In this document: piece after piece, positions 34,755 to 44,076 of the stretch
Position numbering within the stretch: the first letter of the stretch is position 1
How the letters are laid out: every line of letters starts with the position of its first letter
Source of the DNA: Candidatus Cloacimonetes bacterium 4572_55
GTDB lineage: Bacteria; 4572-55
Reading direction: 5' to 3'
Assembly: GCA_002084765.1 (NCBI GenBank)
Contig: NBMB01000013.1
Span: 1 to 57,737 of the forward strand
DNA: 57,737 nt
The notes under the pieces: model-generated
Databases searched by the model: none
Told to the model about the DNA's origin: nothing
The model's input: the letters and a program-made list of their open reading frames with translations, nothing else
Position numbers and translations under genes: made by a program

Positions 34755-35681
34755 TTACGAACGATTCAAATCGAATAACGCCTCTAAAAGACCAATCCCT
34801 GCCCCTTTTCGTTTTACGATAACCAGAGGAATACGAGTGGTTTGCAATAATTTCTCTGTCGTGCTGCCAAGCAAAACAGTCACAGCCGCTCTTTTCCCGC
34901 GGACGCCTAAGAAAAGAAGGTCGGACCCCTGCTCCTTTATGGTTTGATGGATTGTCTTTGGGATACTCTCGCTCAGTTTAAATATTGGAGTTACCTTTAT
35001 TTCTTTTAAATCAAATTGAGATATAAATTTCCAATAGCTTTCTTCCGCGTGCTCTTTCAAGATTTTCGCAAAGTCGTCATAACTTTTACCAGTTGAATAA
35101 TAACTCCAGGGGACGCTATAAACATGAAGGAAATCGATCGGGGGGTTCAGAGAGGCAGTGGAAGCAAAGGCTATTGCTTTATTTACAGCGTTAACCGAGC
35201 ATTCCGAAAAGTCGATCGGTGCCAACACCCGCTTGATCAACGCGCGAGAGCCTTGGGGCACGATCATCACTGAGCATGGGGCTTTACGCACCACTTTCTC
35301 CGCTATATCAAGACGAGTGCCTTCGATATCTTTTCCCAAAATGATCATATCGATCAATTTCTGTTTTGTCCGCTTCAGTAGCTCCGTCAGGGGATTCCCC
35401 TCAACCACTCTATATACTATTTTTGTGTTAGGGTGACCATTCTTGAAATTATCCATCACCATTTTCTCCATTTTTTCTTGATCCACCTCATCAATAGGCC
35501 GGTTGATCTCTGGATATTCCTTCTCCAGTTCTTCCGGAAAGTCCAAGGTTTTAGCGACGTGGAGAAAATAAATTTTTTCGCTTTTTGCCATCCTGGTAAT
35601 TTTGGCGGCGTACTGGATGGTGTACTTATCGTAATTCGGGTCGAGTTTCAGACCTACAAGCAATCTTTTGAATCTATACAT
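34755..35681 (-). CDS. Tandem universal stress protein (two UspA domains)
   Basis: This 308-residue protein has two Usp domains: residues 1-145 (FKRLLVGLKLDPNYDKY, MIILGKDIEGTRL, KAPCSVMIVPQG) and about 148-295 (IKRVLAPIDFSECSVNAV, LLFLGVRGKRAAVTVLLGSTTEKLL, TRIPLVIVKRK). The second contains a GxRG-like loop and GSTTE, consistent with ATP-type binding. The first is less canonical. Tandem Usp proteins occur in redox or energy stress responses. It is the last gene of the long leftward run, 47 bases after the DUF5683 gene. Confidence 0.88.
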   Translation of the reverse strand: MYRFKRLLVGLKLDPNYDKYTIQYAAKITRMAKSEKIYFLHVAKTLDFPEELEKEYPEINRPIDEVDQEKMEKMVMDNFKNGHPNTKIVYRVVEGNPLTELLKRTKQKLIDMIILGKDIEGTRLDIAEKVVRKAPCSVMIVPQGSRALIKRVLAPIDFSECSVNAVNKAIAFASTASLNPPIDFLHVYSVPWSYYSTGKSYDDFAKILKEHAEESYWKFISQFDLKEIKVTPIFKLSESIPKTIHQTIKEQGSDLLFLGVRGKRAAVTVLLGSTTEKLLQTTRIPLVIVKRKGAGIGLLEALFDLNRS

Positions 35682-35727
35682 CTCGGTATAATTCCTTTGT
35701 TATTCGATTGTTACCCGATAAAAATTA

Positions 35728-36252
35728 TTAGAATCGACACGCGGTCAGTTCGATATATAATACAGTCGAGTTATCCGCGGCATTGTGTTGCATCGACAAA
35801 TCAAGAGGTTTGTCAAAGTCGATAAAATGGGCGTACACATAAGCATCCGCGGCGTTATATAACCAAAAGGCGACGTTAATCCAGATCAAGTTCTGACGGC
35901 GGTCGTAATGATCCACATATTTTTTGTGGATAGAATTATATTGATCATTCGAAACGCGCCCCAGTTGATCGTCATAATGCCGGGTGCGGTTATGTTCATA
36001 CAGAGTCGCGCCCAAAAGTCCGATTTCAATGCCGGTGAATAGGATTCCCTTTCTTTTTTCTTGAATATAACGCTGCCCAAGTCCCGGAAAGAGGATCGAT
36101 CTACAAAAAGCTGTCGAGGGCGATTTTTGCATAAGCACGACCCCGGAAGGCGGCGCGATCGCGAGAGAATCCTCGGACATAGGTTGGACTTCTCCTAGAC
36201 TCGGAAAAAGTAGAAAGGTCAAAAGTGAGACCGATAAAATTCTCAGCTTCAT
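35728..36252 (-). CDS. DUF5683 family protein
   Basis: This 174-residue protein has a signal-like N-terminus (LLTFLLFPSLGEVQ) and the DUF5683 pattern: AFCRSILFPGLGQRYIQEKRKG, a helix GILFTGIEIGLLGATLY, DHYDRRQNLIWINVAFWLYNAADAYVYAHFIDFD. The family is common in FCB-group bacteria and its function is unknown, probably outer-membrane or periplasmic. Its ATG overlaps the phosphoesterase stop as GATGA (36249-36252), so it is translationally coupled. Confidence 0.8.
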   Translation of the reverse strand: MKLRILSVSLLTFLLFPSLGEVQPMSEDSLAIAPPSGVVLMQKSPSTAFCRSILFPGLGQRYIQEKRKGILFTGIEIGLLGATLYEHNRTRHYDDQLGRVSNDQYNSIHKKYVDHYDRRQNLIWINVAFWLYNAADAYVYAHFIDFDKPLDLSMQHNAADNSTVLYIELTACRF

Positions 36253-36974
36253 CTCCCAAATTCTAACCGGTTGGCAAGATTTTTTGGCAGACCAGCGAGA
36301 TGAATTTTTTTCTGAGTGGTCTCCAGGTCATATTTCAACCGATAATATTGGACATAACGGGAGTCCACATCATAGGTGATATAGCAGGCTTTCGGGTCTC
36401 CGTCACGCGGCTGACCAACGCTGCCTACATTAACGATATATCTTTTATCATCTTCAAAATGGAACTCCGGCCTTCTTATAAACTTGCATCTATTGTCTTT
36501 ATACTCAATGACTACCGGGGAATGGGAATGCCCGACAAAACAGACCTTATGGGCGAAAAATCTGAACTCTCGCGACGCTTCCATGTTGGACATAATGTAC
36601 CCCCATGATCCCGGGTTCGAAGGGATAGCGTGGACAAAAATCCGCTCTTCTTCATAGTAATCCAGCGGAAGATTCGATATATATTCCAAATTTTCTGGCG
36701 TCAGCTTCCTTCTTGTCCACATCACCGCCTCTTTGGCGTAGGGATTGAAATAGCTGATATCGGTCTTATCCGCCGCGGCAAAGTCATGATTTCCGGCAAG
36801 TGCCAACTGGCATTTTTCCCGGATAATCTCCGCGCATTCGTTCGGATTTGATCCGTATCCAACGATATCGCCGAGACAAACTATTTTATCCACCTTTTGC
36901 TTGTTTATGTGGCTGAGAACGGTCTCCAGTGCTTCTAAATTGCCGTGAATATCAGATATAATAGCAATTTTCAT
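36249..36974 (-). CDS. Calcineurin-like metallophosphoesterase (YfcE/DevR-type)
   Basis: This 241-residue enzyme starts at ATG 36974, with AGGAG at the correct distance. A TTG 15 bases upstream is less likely. Metal motifs are complete: ISDIHGNLEALE, CLGDIVGYGSNPNEC, LAGNHDFAA, FVHAIPSNPGSW, FVGHSHSPVV and NVGSVGQPRDGDP. This short single-domain type hydrolyses phosphodiesters or phosphomonoesters. The substrate cannot be told. It lies 11 bases after nusB. Confidence 0.9.
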   Translation of the reverse strand: MKIAIISDIHGNLEALETVLSHINKQKVDKIVCLGDIVGYGSNPNECAEIIREKCQLALAGNHDFAAADKTDISYFNPYAKEAVMWTRRKLTPENLEYISNLPLDYYEEERIFVHAIPSNPGSWGYIMSNMEASREFRFFAHKVCFVGHSHSPVVIEYKDNRCKFIRRPEFHFEDDKRYIVNVGSVGQPRDGDPKACYITYDVDSRYVQYYRLKYDLETTQKKIHLAGLPKNLANRLEFGR

Positions 36975-36985
36975 AGCTACTCCTA

Positions 36986-37495
36986 TCAATGTGGGTTTTT
37001 CGCCTCACGTGATGGGCGATTAACCTGGTCCAAAATTCCGTTGATGAAAGCGGGCGCGTTATCGACACTGTAGCTCCTGACGATTTCTAACCATTCGTTA
37101 ATTGTGACTCCGCGCGGCGTATCCGGACAATAAATCAGTTCCGAAATTCCCAGCCGAAGCGCGCAGCGATCTACAATATTTATCCGATCCGGCTGCCAGT
37201 TTTTCAGCGTTTCCGAGATTTGTTTATCGATGTCGCCCAAATGATGGAGGGTAAACGTGAGTAAGCGAGTCAATAGAGGGTCAGGTTGAAAGCTGGGAAC
37301 ATACTCTCTCTCGTCACTGACCTCATCATTAACCGTATGATCAATAGGATTTCCCTCTTTATCCAATCGATATTCTTGTTCAAGATAATATATTCGCTCC
37401 GCGTAGGGGAGCCATTCCGCGACAATATCTTCACATAACACCATGCTATAGAGCGTTTTTAACGCCATTTCCCTTACTTTTCGTCGAGACTGCAT
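36986..37495 (-). CDS. nusB: Transcription antitermination factor NusB
   Basis: This 169-residue protein starts with the typical RRKVREMALKTLY helix. It has an acidic insert of about 30 residues in the first half and ends with the conserved core DRINIVDRCALRLGISELIY, TINEWLEIVRSYSVDNAPAFINGILD. NusB binds boxA RNA with ribosomal protein S10 in rRNA antitermination. Placement directly after ribH is conserved across many bacteria, and both genes share the leftward transcript. Length is slightly above the usual 130-150 residues because of the insert. Confidence 0.92.
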   Translation of the reverse strand: MQSRRKVREMALKTLYSMVLCEDIVAEWLPYAERIYYLEQEYRLDKEGNPIDHTVNDEVSDEREYVPSFQPDPLLTRLLTFTLHHLGDIDKQISETLKNWQPDRINIVDRCALRLGISELIYCPDTPRGVTINEWLEIVRSYSVDNAPAFINGILDQVNRPSREAKNPH

Positions 37496-37581
37496 AATCC
37501 CCGGTCCTTAATTGGAATTTATAGGAAAATTTAGTAGGAGCCGCTCAAAAAAAATCGCTGGCAATCTGCGGATTCTTCGGA

Positions 37582-38049
37582 TCATAATTCATCCAGCAAA
37601 TTGACCATTTCAATCGCGGCAAGAGCCGCGTCCCATCCTTTATTTCCGGCTTTTGTTCCGGCTCGCTCGATAGCCTGCTCTATCGTATCCGCGGTAATAA
37701 TGCCGTAGGTCACAGGAATTTCGCTCTCCAACGCGACTTGAGCGATCCCTTTTGTTGTCTCCGCGGAAATATATTCGAAATGCGGCGTGCTTCCCCGAAT
37801 CACCGCGGTTGTGCAGATGACGGCGTGGTACTGCCCGCTTTTGACCAATTTCTTCGTGATAAGCGGAATCTCAAAAGCTCCGGGCGTCCAAACGACTGTG
37901 ATTTTTTCCTCAACCGCATCGTGACGCACCAGGCAGTCAATCGCCCCATCTACCAATCTTCTCGAGATGAGCTCATTAAATCGACCTGCTACAATCGCAA
38001 AAGATCGGTTACTTGCAATCAATTTTCCTTCAATGATTCGATAAGGCAT
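37582..38049 (-). CDS. ribH: 6,7-dimethyl-8-ribityllumazine synthase
   Basis: This 155-residue enzyme condenses dihydroxybutanone phosphate with the ribitylamino-uracil precursor. Active-site segments are present: [40 protein letters not shown] (catalytic His) and [19 protein letters not shown]. Length matches the icosahedral or pentameric family. It sits 25 bases after ribBA. A dispersed ATCTGCGGA fragment (37563-37571) lies just past its stop codon. Confidence 0.95.
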   Translation of the reverse strand: MPYRIIEGKLIASNRSFAIVAGRFNELISRRLVDGAIDCLVRHDAVEEKITVVWTPGAFEIPLITKKLVKSGQYHAVICTTAVIRGSTPHFEYISAETTKGIAQVALESEIPVTYGIITADTIEQAIERAGTKAGNKGWDAALAAIEMVNLLDEL

Positions 38050-38074
38050 CTATTTCTTCCAATTTCATAGTGAT

Positions 38075-39244
38075 TCAGGATAAATGATCCGAGCCGATAA
38101 CGCTGTTTGTCGCCAGCGGAACCTGCTCCGACACTTCGATCCCATAAGATTTAAGTCCAACAATACGATGGACGCTGTTGGTCATAAGGCGAATTCGGCT
38201 GAGTCCTAAATCTGCCAAAATTTGGGCACCGATCCCATATTGACGCAGCCCCATCTCAGGTCCGAGTTTTGCTTGGGCATGATTTATGTCCACTTTTCGA
38301 GAGTGATCCTCCGGGAAATAGCCAAGATAATTGTTGACAAATCGGCTTCCGGACGGTTCCTGCCGCATATAGACCAGAACGCCTCGCCCTTCCTTCTGAA
38401 TCATCCTAAGAGCAAAAACGAGTTTATCGTGACAATCGCAGGTCAATGAGGAAAAAATGTCGCCGGTCAGACAATGGGCGTGCATCCGCACCAAAACCGG
38501 ATCGTCTGTCGTGACGTCGCCTTTGGTCAATACCAGATGGTGGTAAAGATCGGACTTGCTCTCATAAACCGTCAACTTAAAGTCGCCGACTCTTGTTGGC
38601 AGATGAATATTCTTCACGAGACACGTTGCCAGATGTTCGGTCTGAAAGCGATGCTTGATCAGATCGGCAATGGAGATGATCTTTAAGTCAAATTTCTCAG
38701 CGATTTTTTCCAATTGTTTCCCGCGTGCCATGGTTCCATTTTCGTTCATGATCTCGACCAGCACGCCTGCCGGATACATGCCCGCGAGGCGAGCGAGATC
38801 CACAGCCGCCTCAGTATGCCCAGCTCTGACCAATACGCCGCCGTCCTGAGCGCGGAGCGGGAAAGTATGCCCGGGGCGACCTAAATCCTCAGGCTTGGAG
38901 CGTGGGTCGATCAGTGCTTGCACCGTACAGGCTCGGTCAGCCGCGGAAATTCCGGTGGTAGTTCCCTCGACCACATCCACAGAGATCGTGAAAGGAGTGC
39001 CCATCAGAGAAGTGTTCTCTGGGACCATGGGGTAGAGCTTCAGCTCATCCAACCTATTTGAGGTCATCGGGATACAGATCAAGCCTCGCCCGTGCGTCGC
39101 CATAAAATTGATCACTTCCGGCGTGGCGTTCTCAGCCGAGGTGATAAAATCGCCCTCGTTTTCACGCTCTTCGTCATCGACTACAATGACCAATTTCCCT
39201 TTTTTTATATCTTCAACAGCTTCAAGAATTGTCGCGCACTTCAT
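38075..39244 (-). CDS. ribBA: RibBA-type protein: intact DHBP synthase, diverged GTP cyclohydrolase II domain
   Basis: This 389-residue fusion has a RibB domain (1-200) intact at VVDDEERENEGD, THGRGLICIPM, DRACTVQAL and AGHTEAAVDLARLAG, so it should make dihydroxybutanone phosphate from ribulose 5-phosphate. The RibA domain keeps the zinc cysteines (CLTGDIFSSLTCDCHD). However, the phosphate-binding RQEGRGIG motif reads RQEPSGSRF. The catalytic LGFxxDLRDYG reads LGPEMGLRQYG, so the acceptor Asp is Gly while the nucleophilic Arg is kept. TNNP reads TNSV. GTP cyclohydrolase II activity is therefore doubtful, as in RibBX-type variants. The gene overlaps no neighbour but follows ribE by three bases. 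Confidence 0.93.
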   Translation of the reverse strand: MKCATILEAVEDIKKGKLVIVVDDEERENEGDFITSAENATPEVINFMATHGRGLICIPMTSNRLDELKLYPMVPENTSLMGTPFTISVDVVEGTTTGISAADRACTVQALIDPRSKPEDLGRPGHTFPLRAQDGGVLVRAGHTEAAVDLARLAGMYPAGVLVEIMNENGTMARGKQLEKIAEKFDLKIISIADLIKHRFQTEHLATCLVKNIHLPTRVGDFKLTVYESKSDLYHHLVLTKGDVTTDDPVLVRMHAHCLTGDIFSSLTCDCHDKLVFALRMIQKEGRGVLVYMRQEPSGSRFVNNYLGYFPEDHSRKVDINHAQAKLGPEMGLRQYGIGAQILADLGLSRIRLMTNSVHRIVGLKSYGIEVSEQVPLATNSVIGSDHLS

Positions 39245-39247
39245 AGA

Positions 39248-39904
39248 TTAATACCCAAGACTTTGCAGCGTTTCTACGCTGATGCCAGAAGTTTTTATTT
39301 GACTGAATTGATTTTTATTGAATTGCAACAGCCGTTCGATATATTTTCCGATCATATCCACCTCAATATTGGCATATTTCCCGGTTTGCAATGCGTTTAG
39401 CGCAGTGGATCGCCATGTCTCTGGAATGATCGAGACCGTGAAAGTCTCGCTCGTAAGAGCCGAGATTGTCAGGCTCACGCCGTTCACCGCGACAGAGCCT
39501 TTTTCGATCAGATAGCGCGTCCACTTACGATCCAATTGAAAAACAAGCAACCGGCTTTCTGGACGAATTTGTGTGGACAACAGCTTGCTCACGGTATCCA
39601 CATGACCCGAAACCAGATGTCCGCCCAGACGATCTGTTAAGCGAAGTGCCCGCTCCAGGTTGACCTTGGATCCGGATCGGAGATCTCTTAGTGCTGTACG
39701 CGTGACCGTCTCTTCGACCGCTTTTGCCGTAAATCGAGGCTTTTTGACCTCTGTAGCAGTGAGACAAACGCCGTTGACGGCGATGCTATCGCCAATTTTC
39801 AAATCCGAAAAAATCGTTTCTGCCTCGACGATCAAGTCCACCGCGTCTCCTTGACGACGAATCGACCGGATTACGCCTTTTTCTTCGATCAGACCCGTAA
39901 ACAT
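39248..39904 (-). CDS. ribE: Riboflavin synthase alpha chain
   Basis: This 218-residue enzyme dismutates two lumazine molecules to riboflavin. Two homologous lumazine-binding barrels are visible: MFTGLIEEKGVI, GDSIAVNGVCLTATEV, and ERALRLTDRLGGHLVSGHVD, GSVAVNGVSLTISAL. It ends with NIEVDMIGKYIERLL and a short extra tail. It follows ribD by two bases. Confidence 0.95.
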   Translation of the reverse strand: MFTGLIEEKGVIRSIRRQGDAVDLIVEAETIFSDLKIGDSIAVNGVCLTATEVKKPRFTAKAVEETVTRTALRDLRSGSKVNLERALRLTDRLGGHLVSGHVDTVSKLLSTQIRPESRLLVFQLDRKWTRYLIEKGSVAVNGVSLTISALTSETFTVSIIPETWRSTALNALQTGKYANIEVDMIGKYIERLLQFNKNQFSQIKTSGISVETLQSLGY

Positions 39905-39906
39905 GA

Positions 39907-41010
39907 CTACTTCAGATACCCTTCGAAAAGTATATTATTATCAATATGACGCAAGGTAAATTTTTCAAAAAAAATAGCTTGCTCAATTCGATCGATCCCC
40001 AGCCCGCGTATCGCAGGGACGCCGTCTCCGCCGATCAATTTTGGAGCCAGGAAATAAAGCAGCTTATCAACCCGCTTTTCTCGCAAAAACGAGGCGGCAA
40101 GTTCGCTTCCCCCTTCGACAAATAGGGAGGTGATCCGATTATTGCCGCACTTTTCAAGGAAATCTGTCAAATCAACATGACCTCGACATGATTTTGCGAT
40201 CCAAATTTGGAGATTTTTATCTTCCAACATATGAATTTTTTCTGTATTCGCCTGCTGCGTGGTCACGATGATTGTGCGATATTTTTCAGCGTCCCGCACA
40301 ATTTTTGTCTCCATTTTTGTCTTCTGAGCAAGTCTCAATTTGCTGTCCAGCACAATGCGGATCGGCTGCCGAATCGGGTCGGGAACATGGCGCGCTGTGA
40401 GACTCGGATCATCAGCCAGAGCTGTTCCGATGCCGACTGTCACAGCGTCCGACTCATACCGGAGTTGATGGACGATCCGACGAGAAGCTTCATTTGTGAT
40501 CCAGCGAGAATCGCCAGTGCGCGTAGCGATTTTTCCGTCCAGCGTCGCCGCCAATTTCAGCGTGACAAAAGGACGACGAGATGTGATAAATCGAATAAAA
40601 ACCTCGTTGAGCCGCCTCGCGTTCTCTTCTAAGATGCCGACCTCGACCGAAATCCCATTCTTGCGAAGTTGTTCAAATCCACGACCACGGACCATCGGAT
40701 TTGGGTCTAAATGAGCCGAGACCAACTGTTTGATACCGGAAGCGAGAACGGCTTCGGTGCAAGGCGGGGTGCTTCCTTGATGACAACATGGCTCGAGAGT
40801 GACATACATCACAGCTCCCCGAGCCCGATCTCCCGCCTCTCTCAGCGCGTTTATCTCAGCGTGAGGTTCGCCGCTCTTGCGATGGAATCCCCGCCCCAAG
40901 ATTTCGTCGTCTTTGACAATCACACAGCCGACCATCGGGTTTGGAGAGACAGTCAGACGCCCCTTTTCCGCCAGCTCGATGGCGAGCCCCATATAATGCT
41001 CGTGAGTCAT
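39907..41010 (-). CDS. ribD: Bifunctional diaminohydroxyphosphoribosylaminopyrimidine deaminase/reductase
   Basis: This 367-residue protein has a zinc deaminase domain (1-145) with GEPHAEINAL and EPCCHQGSTPPCTEA, and a reductase domain (145-367) with LKLAATLDGKIATRTGDSRWIT, VGIGTALADDPSLTAR, LFVEGGSELAASFL and PKLIGGDG. It catalyses the second and third steps of the riboflavin pathway. Its start codon directly adjoins the ftsY stop, making the riboflavin genes depend on upstream transcription. No FMN riboswitch was seen before it. Confidence 0.95.
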   Translation of the reverse strand: MTHEHYMGLAIELAEKGRLTVSPNPMVGCVIVKDDEILGRGFHRKSGEPHAEINALREAGDRARGAVMYVTLEPCCHQGSTPPCTEAVLASGIKQLVSAHLDPNPMVRGRGFEQLRKNGISVEVGILEENARRLNEVFIRFITSRRPFVTLKLAATLDGKIATRTGDSRWITNEASRRIVHQLRYESDAVTVGIGTALADDPSLTARHVPDPIRQPIRIVLDSKLRLAQKTKMETKIVRDAEKYRTIIVTTQQANTEKIHMLEDKNLQIWIAKSCRGHVDLTDFLEKCGNNRITSLFVEGGSELAASFLREKRVDKLLYFLAPKLIGGDGVPAIRGLGIDRIEQAIFFEKFTLRHIDNNILFEGYLK

Positions 41011-41937
41011 TTATTCGAACAAAGCTCCTGCAAATTCCTTCGCGGAAAAATCTCTCAAATCATCGATTTTCTCGCCCACCCCAATCAGCTTAACCGGCAC
41101 ATTGAGCTCCTCTTTGATCGCCACAATGATGCCGCCTTTTGCGGTTCCGTCCAATTTGGTCACGACCAGGCCCGTGATATCCAGATGTTGTTTAAAGATT
41201 CTCGCCTGTTGCAAGGCATTTTGACCAGTGGTCGCATCTAAGGACAGCAAAGTCTCATGCGGCGCGTCGGGCATAATCTTTTTTAGCACTTTCCGAATCT
41301 TTTTCAATTCCTGCATGAGGTTGATGTTTGTGTGCAGTCTGCCGGCAGTGTCGATGATGACCACATCTGTGCCTCGACTTTTTGCTGCTTTCAATGAGTC
41401 GAAAGCAACAGAGGCTGGGTCGGAACCGCTGGCATGACGCACCACATCGACCTTTGCACGATCCGCCCAGACCTCAAGCTGCTCGATTGCCGCGGCTCGA
41501 AAAGTGTCGCTCGCGCCAAGCAAAACCTTTTTGCCTTCTTTTCGGAAACGGAGTGCCATCTTACCGATTGTGGTCGTTTTGCCCGTTCCATTTACGCCGA
41601 TCATCATAATCACATGGGGTTTGGCGTCGGAAAGACCAAAGCGCGCCTCTTCACTCATCAGAATTTTTGTGACTTCCGACTTCAGCAGACTCGGAACTTG
41701 ATTGGATTCCTTAATCTTCTCTTCTTTGATCCGCTTCTTGATATTCTCAATAATTTTCAAGCTGGTACCGACTCCAAAATCGGCTTGGATCAATATCTCT
41801 TCAAGCTCGTCGATCATATCGTCATCGATTTTTACGTGACGACGAATCAAGTCCGATACCGGCGTATTTAAAACTTTTCGGGTTTTCTCAAGTTTTTTCT
41901 TTAATCCGGTTTTTACTTTTGAAAAAAAACTTTTCAT
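41011..41937 (-). CDS. ftsY: Signal recognition particle receptor FtsY
   Basis: This 308-residue GTPase starts at ATG 41937 (MKSFFSKVKTGLKKKLEK), after GGAG and overlapping the upstream glycosyltransferase stop as ATGA. It lacks the long acidic A domain of E. coli FtsY. The NG domain is complete: GVNGTGKTTTIGKMA, DTFRAAAIEQLEVWADR, DTAGRLHTN, TKLDGTAKGG and GVGEKIDDLRDF. It docks ribosome-SRP complexes at the membrane. Sitting between glycosyltransferase and riboflavin genes is unusual. Confidence 0.95.
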   Translation of the reverse strand: MKSFFSKVKTGLKKKLEKTRKVLNTPVSDLIRRHVKIDDDMIDELEEILIQADFGVGTSLKIIENIKKRIKEEKIKESNQVPSLLKSEVTKILMSEEARFGLSDAKPHVIMMIGVNGTGKTTTIGKMALRFRKEGKKVLLGASDTFRAAAIEQLEVWADRAKVDVVRHASGSDPASVAFDSLKAAKSRGTDVVIIDTAGRLHTNINLMQELKKIRKVLKKIMPDAPHETLLSLDATTGQNALQQARIFKQHLDITGLVVTKLDGTAKGGIIVAIKEELNVPVKLIGVGEKIDDLRDFSAKEFAGALFE

Positions 41938-43070
41938 TGAATCTCCGCCTTTATAAGAGAACATAAATCAAGCAATGTCGTTGCAAATCCACTCCAGGAA
42001 TACTCCTGACGGCGATCCGCTATATTTTCGACAAACCGCGTTGTCTTCCGCATCGTAAAAAATCGTTCGACTGCTCGGGCAACATCTTCTGGGTCTTGCG
42101 AAGATATGACCAGTCCAGTTTGACCGTCTGTCACCATTTCGGACAGGCCCCCCACATCGGTGACGATCACAGGGGTGTGGAAATGATAGGCAATCTGAAC
42201 AATTCCACTTTGTGTCGCGGACTTGTACGGCAAAACGCACACATCTGCGGCATTAAAATAATTTTGCACAGTATCGTCGTCGATATAGCGCGCATGAATT
42301 TGAACCTTATCTCGAACCCCATGAGTCTCAATTAATCGCTCATATTTATCAAATGATCCATAGGCTTCCCCGGCAATGACCAGAGTGTATTCATTCGGCA
42401 ACCCAGCCATAGCTTGGATCAGTATATCTAATCCTTTATAGGACCGAATAAATCCGAAAAAGAGTAGAATTTTCTGATCCACCGGTAGGTTGAGGCGCGT
42501 CCGCGCTTCTTCCTTGCTGATTTTGTTGGGAAAATGATCATACAACGGGTGGGGTTTTACCACACACTGCGCGTCTGGTCGAAAGCGATGCAAATCCTTT
42601 TTGACCTGCTGGCACATGGCAATAAACCCATCGTTTTGATTGAGAAAAAACCGGATAAGTTGTGTATCACCCGGTCTTTTCTCGTGGGGAATAACGTTGT
42701 CTAAAATGGACAGAATTTTCACCCCTTTTTTTCGCAGACGATTCGCCGTGGTCCCCAACGACGGGGCAAAAAAGGGCATCCAAAATCTCATGACCAACAC
42801 ATCCGGAGCTTCATCCGCTATTTTTCGGACAGAGCTGAAATATGTAAATGGGTTTATAGAGTCCAGGACTCGTTCCGCCGGGATTGGATCGGGCTTGTCC
42901 GCATCCCTTACATATTGGGTCTGACCAGGGAAGAGCAGGTCTGGATATTGCCGAGTAAAGGTATAGGCATTGACTTGTACCCTGGCTTCCAACGCCCGGT
43001 ATAAAGACGCGTTGGACTGCGCAATACCGCCTCGGTAAGGGTAGAATGTGGATAAATAAGCCAATTTCAT
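41934..43070 (-). CDS. Glycosyltransferase, GT4 family (GT-B fold)
   Basis: This 378-residue enzyme starts after GGCGGAG. It has an N-terminal acceptor-side domain (YLSTFYPYRGGIAQSN) and a donor-side domain with LLFFGFIRSYKGLDILIQAM, LVIAGEAYG, and the GT4 signature region (VCVLPYKSATQSGIVQIAYHFHTPVIVTDVGGLSEMV split here by function: acidic nucleotide-sugar site after GIVQIAY). It probably adds a sugar to a lipid-linked or surface glycan, with neighbouring GT2 and nucleotide-sugar genes. Coupled to ftsY by ATGA. Confidence 0.88.
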   Translation of the reverse strand: MKLAYLSTFYPYRGGIAQSNASLYRALEARVQVNAYTFTRQYPDLLFPGQTQYVRDADKPDPIPAERVLDSINPFTYFSSVRKIADEAPDVLVMRFWMPFFAPSLGTTANRLRKKGVKILSILDNVIPHEKRPGDTQLIRFFLNQNDGFIAMCQQVKKDLHRFRPDAQCVVKPHPLYDHFPNKISKEEARTRLNLPVDQKILLFFGFIRSYKGLDILIQAMAGLPNEYTLVIAGEAYGSFDKYERLIETHGVRDKVQIHARYIDDDTVQNYFNAADVCVLPYKSATQSGIVQIAYHFHTPVIVTDVGGLSEMVTDGQTGLVISSQDPEDVARAVERFFTMRKTTRFVENIADRRQEYSWSGFATTLLDLCSLIKAEIQ

Positions 43071-43093
43071 TCTCTTTTCTCCGCCAAACAGAC

Positions 43094-44014
43094 CTATCGC
43101 GCCCTATGTGGATGAAAAAGCCGCCGAAGAGCTTTCCAAAAGCCCTTGAACAACGCGTTAATAATCTTAAAATTGCCCTTAATCAATTGCTGAAACAGGA
43201 AAAAAATCGTCATTGTCCCGATAGAGACAACGATACTTGGCCACTGGTACCAGTGGGCGTACCGCTTGAAAAATATCAGGTTATGCTCGACTTTGAGCTG
43301 TGTTTTAAAACTCGTCATGCCACCGCCGGATGAGGAGGACACCTTGTGCCACACCTGAGCGGATGGGACATAGATCAGCTTGTATCCCGCCAGGCGAAGA
43401 CGCTGACATAGGTCCGCGTCTTCCGAATAAGCCGGGCTATAGATCGGGTCAAATAAACCCACTTCCTTCAGAGCCGAGGCGTGAATCAGCAGGGCGCAGC
43501 CAGTGATATAATCTGTTTCTGAAATCTCGTTATATTGTCCATGATCCTTTTTTCGGAGACCTCGGTGGGAGATCGATCCCGTCCAAAAATTTATTTGCCC
43601 TCCAGCAAACCAAAACGTTTCTGGTTTTTCAAAAAAATAAATTTTCGGTCCCAGCGCGCCGATTTTTTCAACGGGCAACGCAGCTTGTATTAACTCGCTC
43701 AACAAATTGGGATGGACCTCGATATCGTTGTTCAGTAAAAATATCCACTCAACGTTATGGTCAAGGGCATATTGCATTCCAACATTGTTGCCTTCTCCAA
43801 ATCCGAGATTGGTCTCATTTTTGACTAACGTGACGTCAGGATAATCGGCTTCGATTGTTTCCTCGCTGCCGTCCTCGGAACCATTATCGACGACGACAAT
43901 CTCAAAATTAGGATAAGTCATTTTCTGAACAGAGTTTACAGTCTCGCATAAAAGCTGACGACCATTCCAATTGAGAATGATACAATAGACTTCAGGCAAA
44001 GGATTTGGGGCCAT
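43094..44014 (-). CDS. Glycosyltransferase, GT2 family, with C-terminal membrane helix
   Basis: This 306-residue GT-A enzyme has the rhamnosyltransferase-like pattern VYCIILNWNGRQLL, VVVDNGSEDGS, NLGFGEGNNVGM, WIFLLNNDIEV (metal-binding DxD-like), ITGCALLIHASAL, and SPAYSEDADLCQRLRLAGY. A hydrophobic helix near 255-275 probably anchors it to the inner membrane. The basic tail fits a membrane-facing position. It lies between the dTDP-rhamnose reductase-like gene and the GT4 gene, suggesting use of a deoxysugar donor. Confidence 0.88.
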   Translation of the reverse strand: MAPNPLPEVYCIILNWNGRQLLCETVNSVQKMTYPNFEIVVVDNGSEDGSEETIEADYPDVTLVKNETNLGFGEGNNVGMQYALDHNVEWIFLLNNDIEVHPNLLSELIQAALPVEKIGALGPKIYFFEKPETFWFAGGQINFWTGSISHRGLRKKDHGQYNEISETDYITGCALLIHASALKEVGLFDPIYSPAYSEDADLCQRLRLAGYKLIYVPSAQVWHKVSSSSGGGMTSFKTQLKVEHNLIFFKRYAHWYQWPSIVVSIGTMTIFFLFQQLIKGNFKIINALFKGFWKALRRLFHPHRAR

Positions 44015-44076
44015 GGGGATAACTTCTTAATATTTTAAAGTTGCGCCTCAATGATGAAATAATCCAGCGAGTCAAT

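Noticed and set aside
41000-41020. FMN riboswitch before ribD
   Set aside because: The ribD start directly abuts the ftsY stop codon, so there is no leader to hold one.
40711-41241. 176-codon plus-strand ORF across ribD and ftsY
   Set aside because: Both minus-strand genes are unmistakable and this frame spans their junction without any domain.
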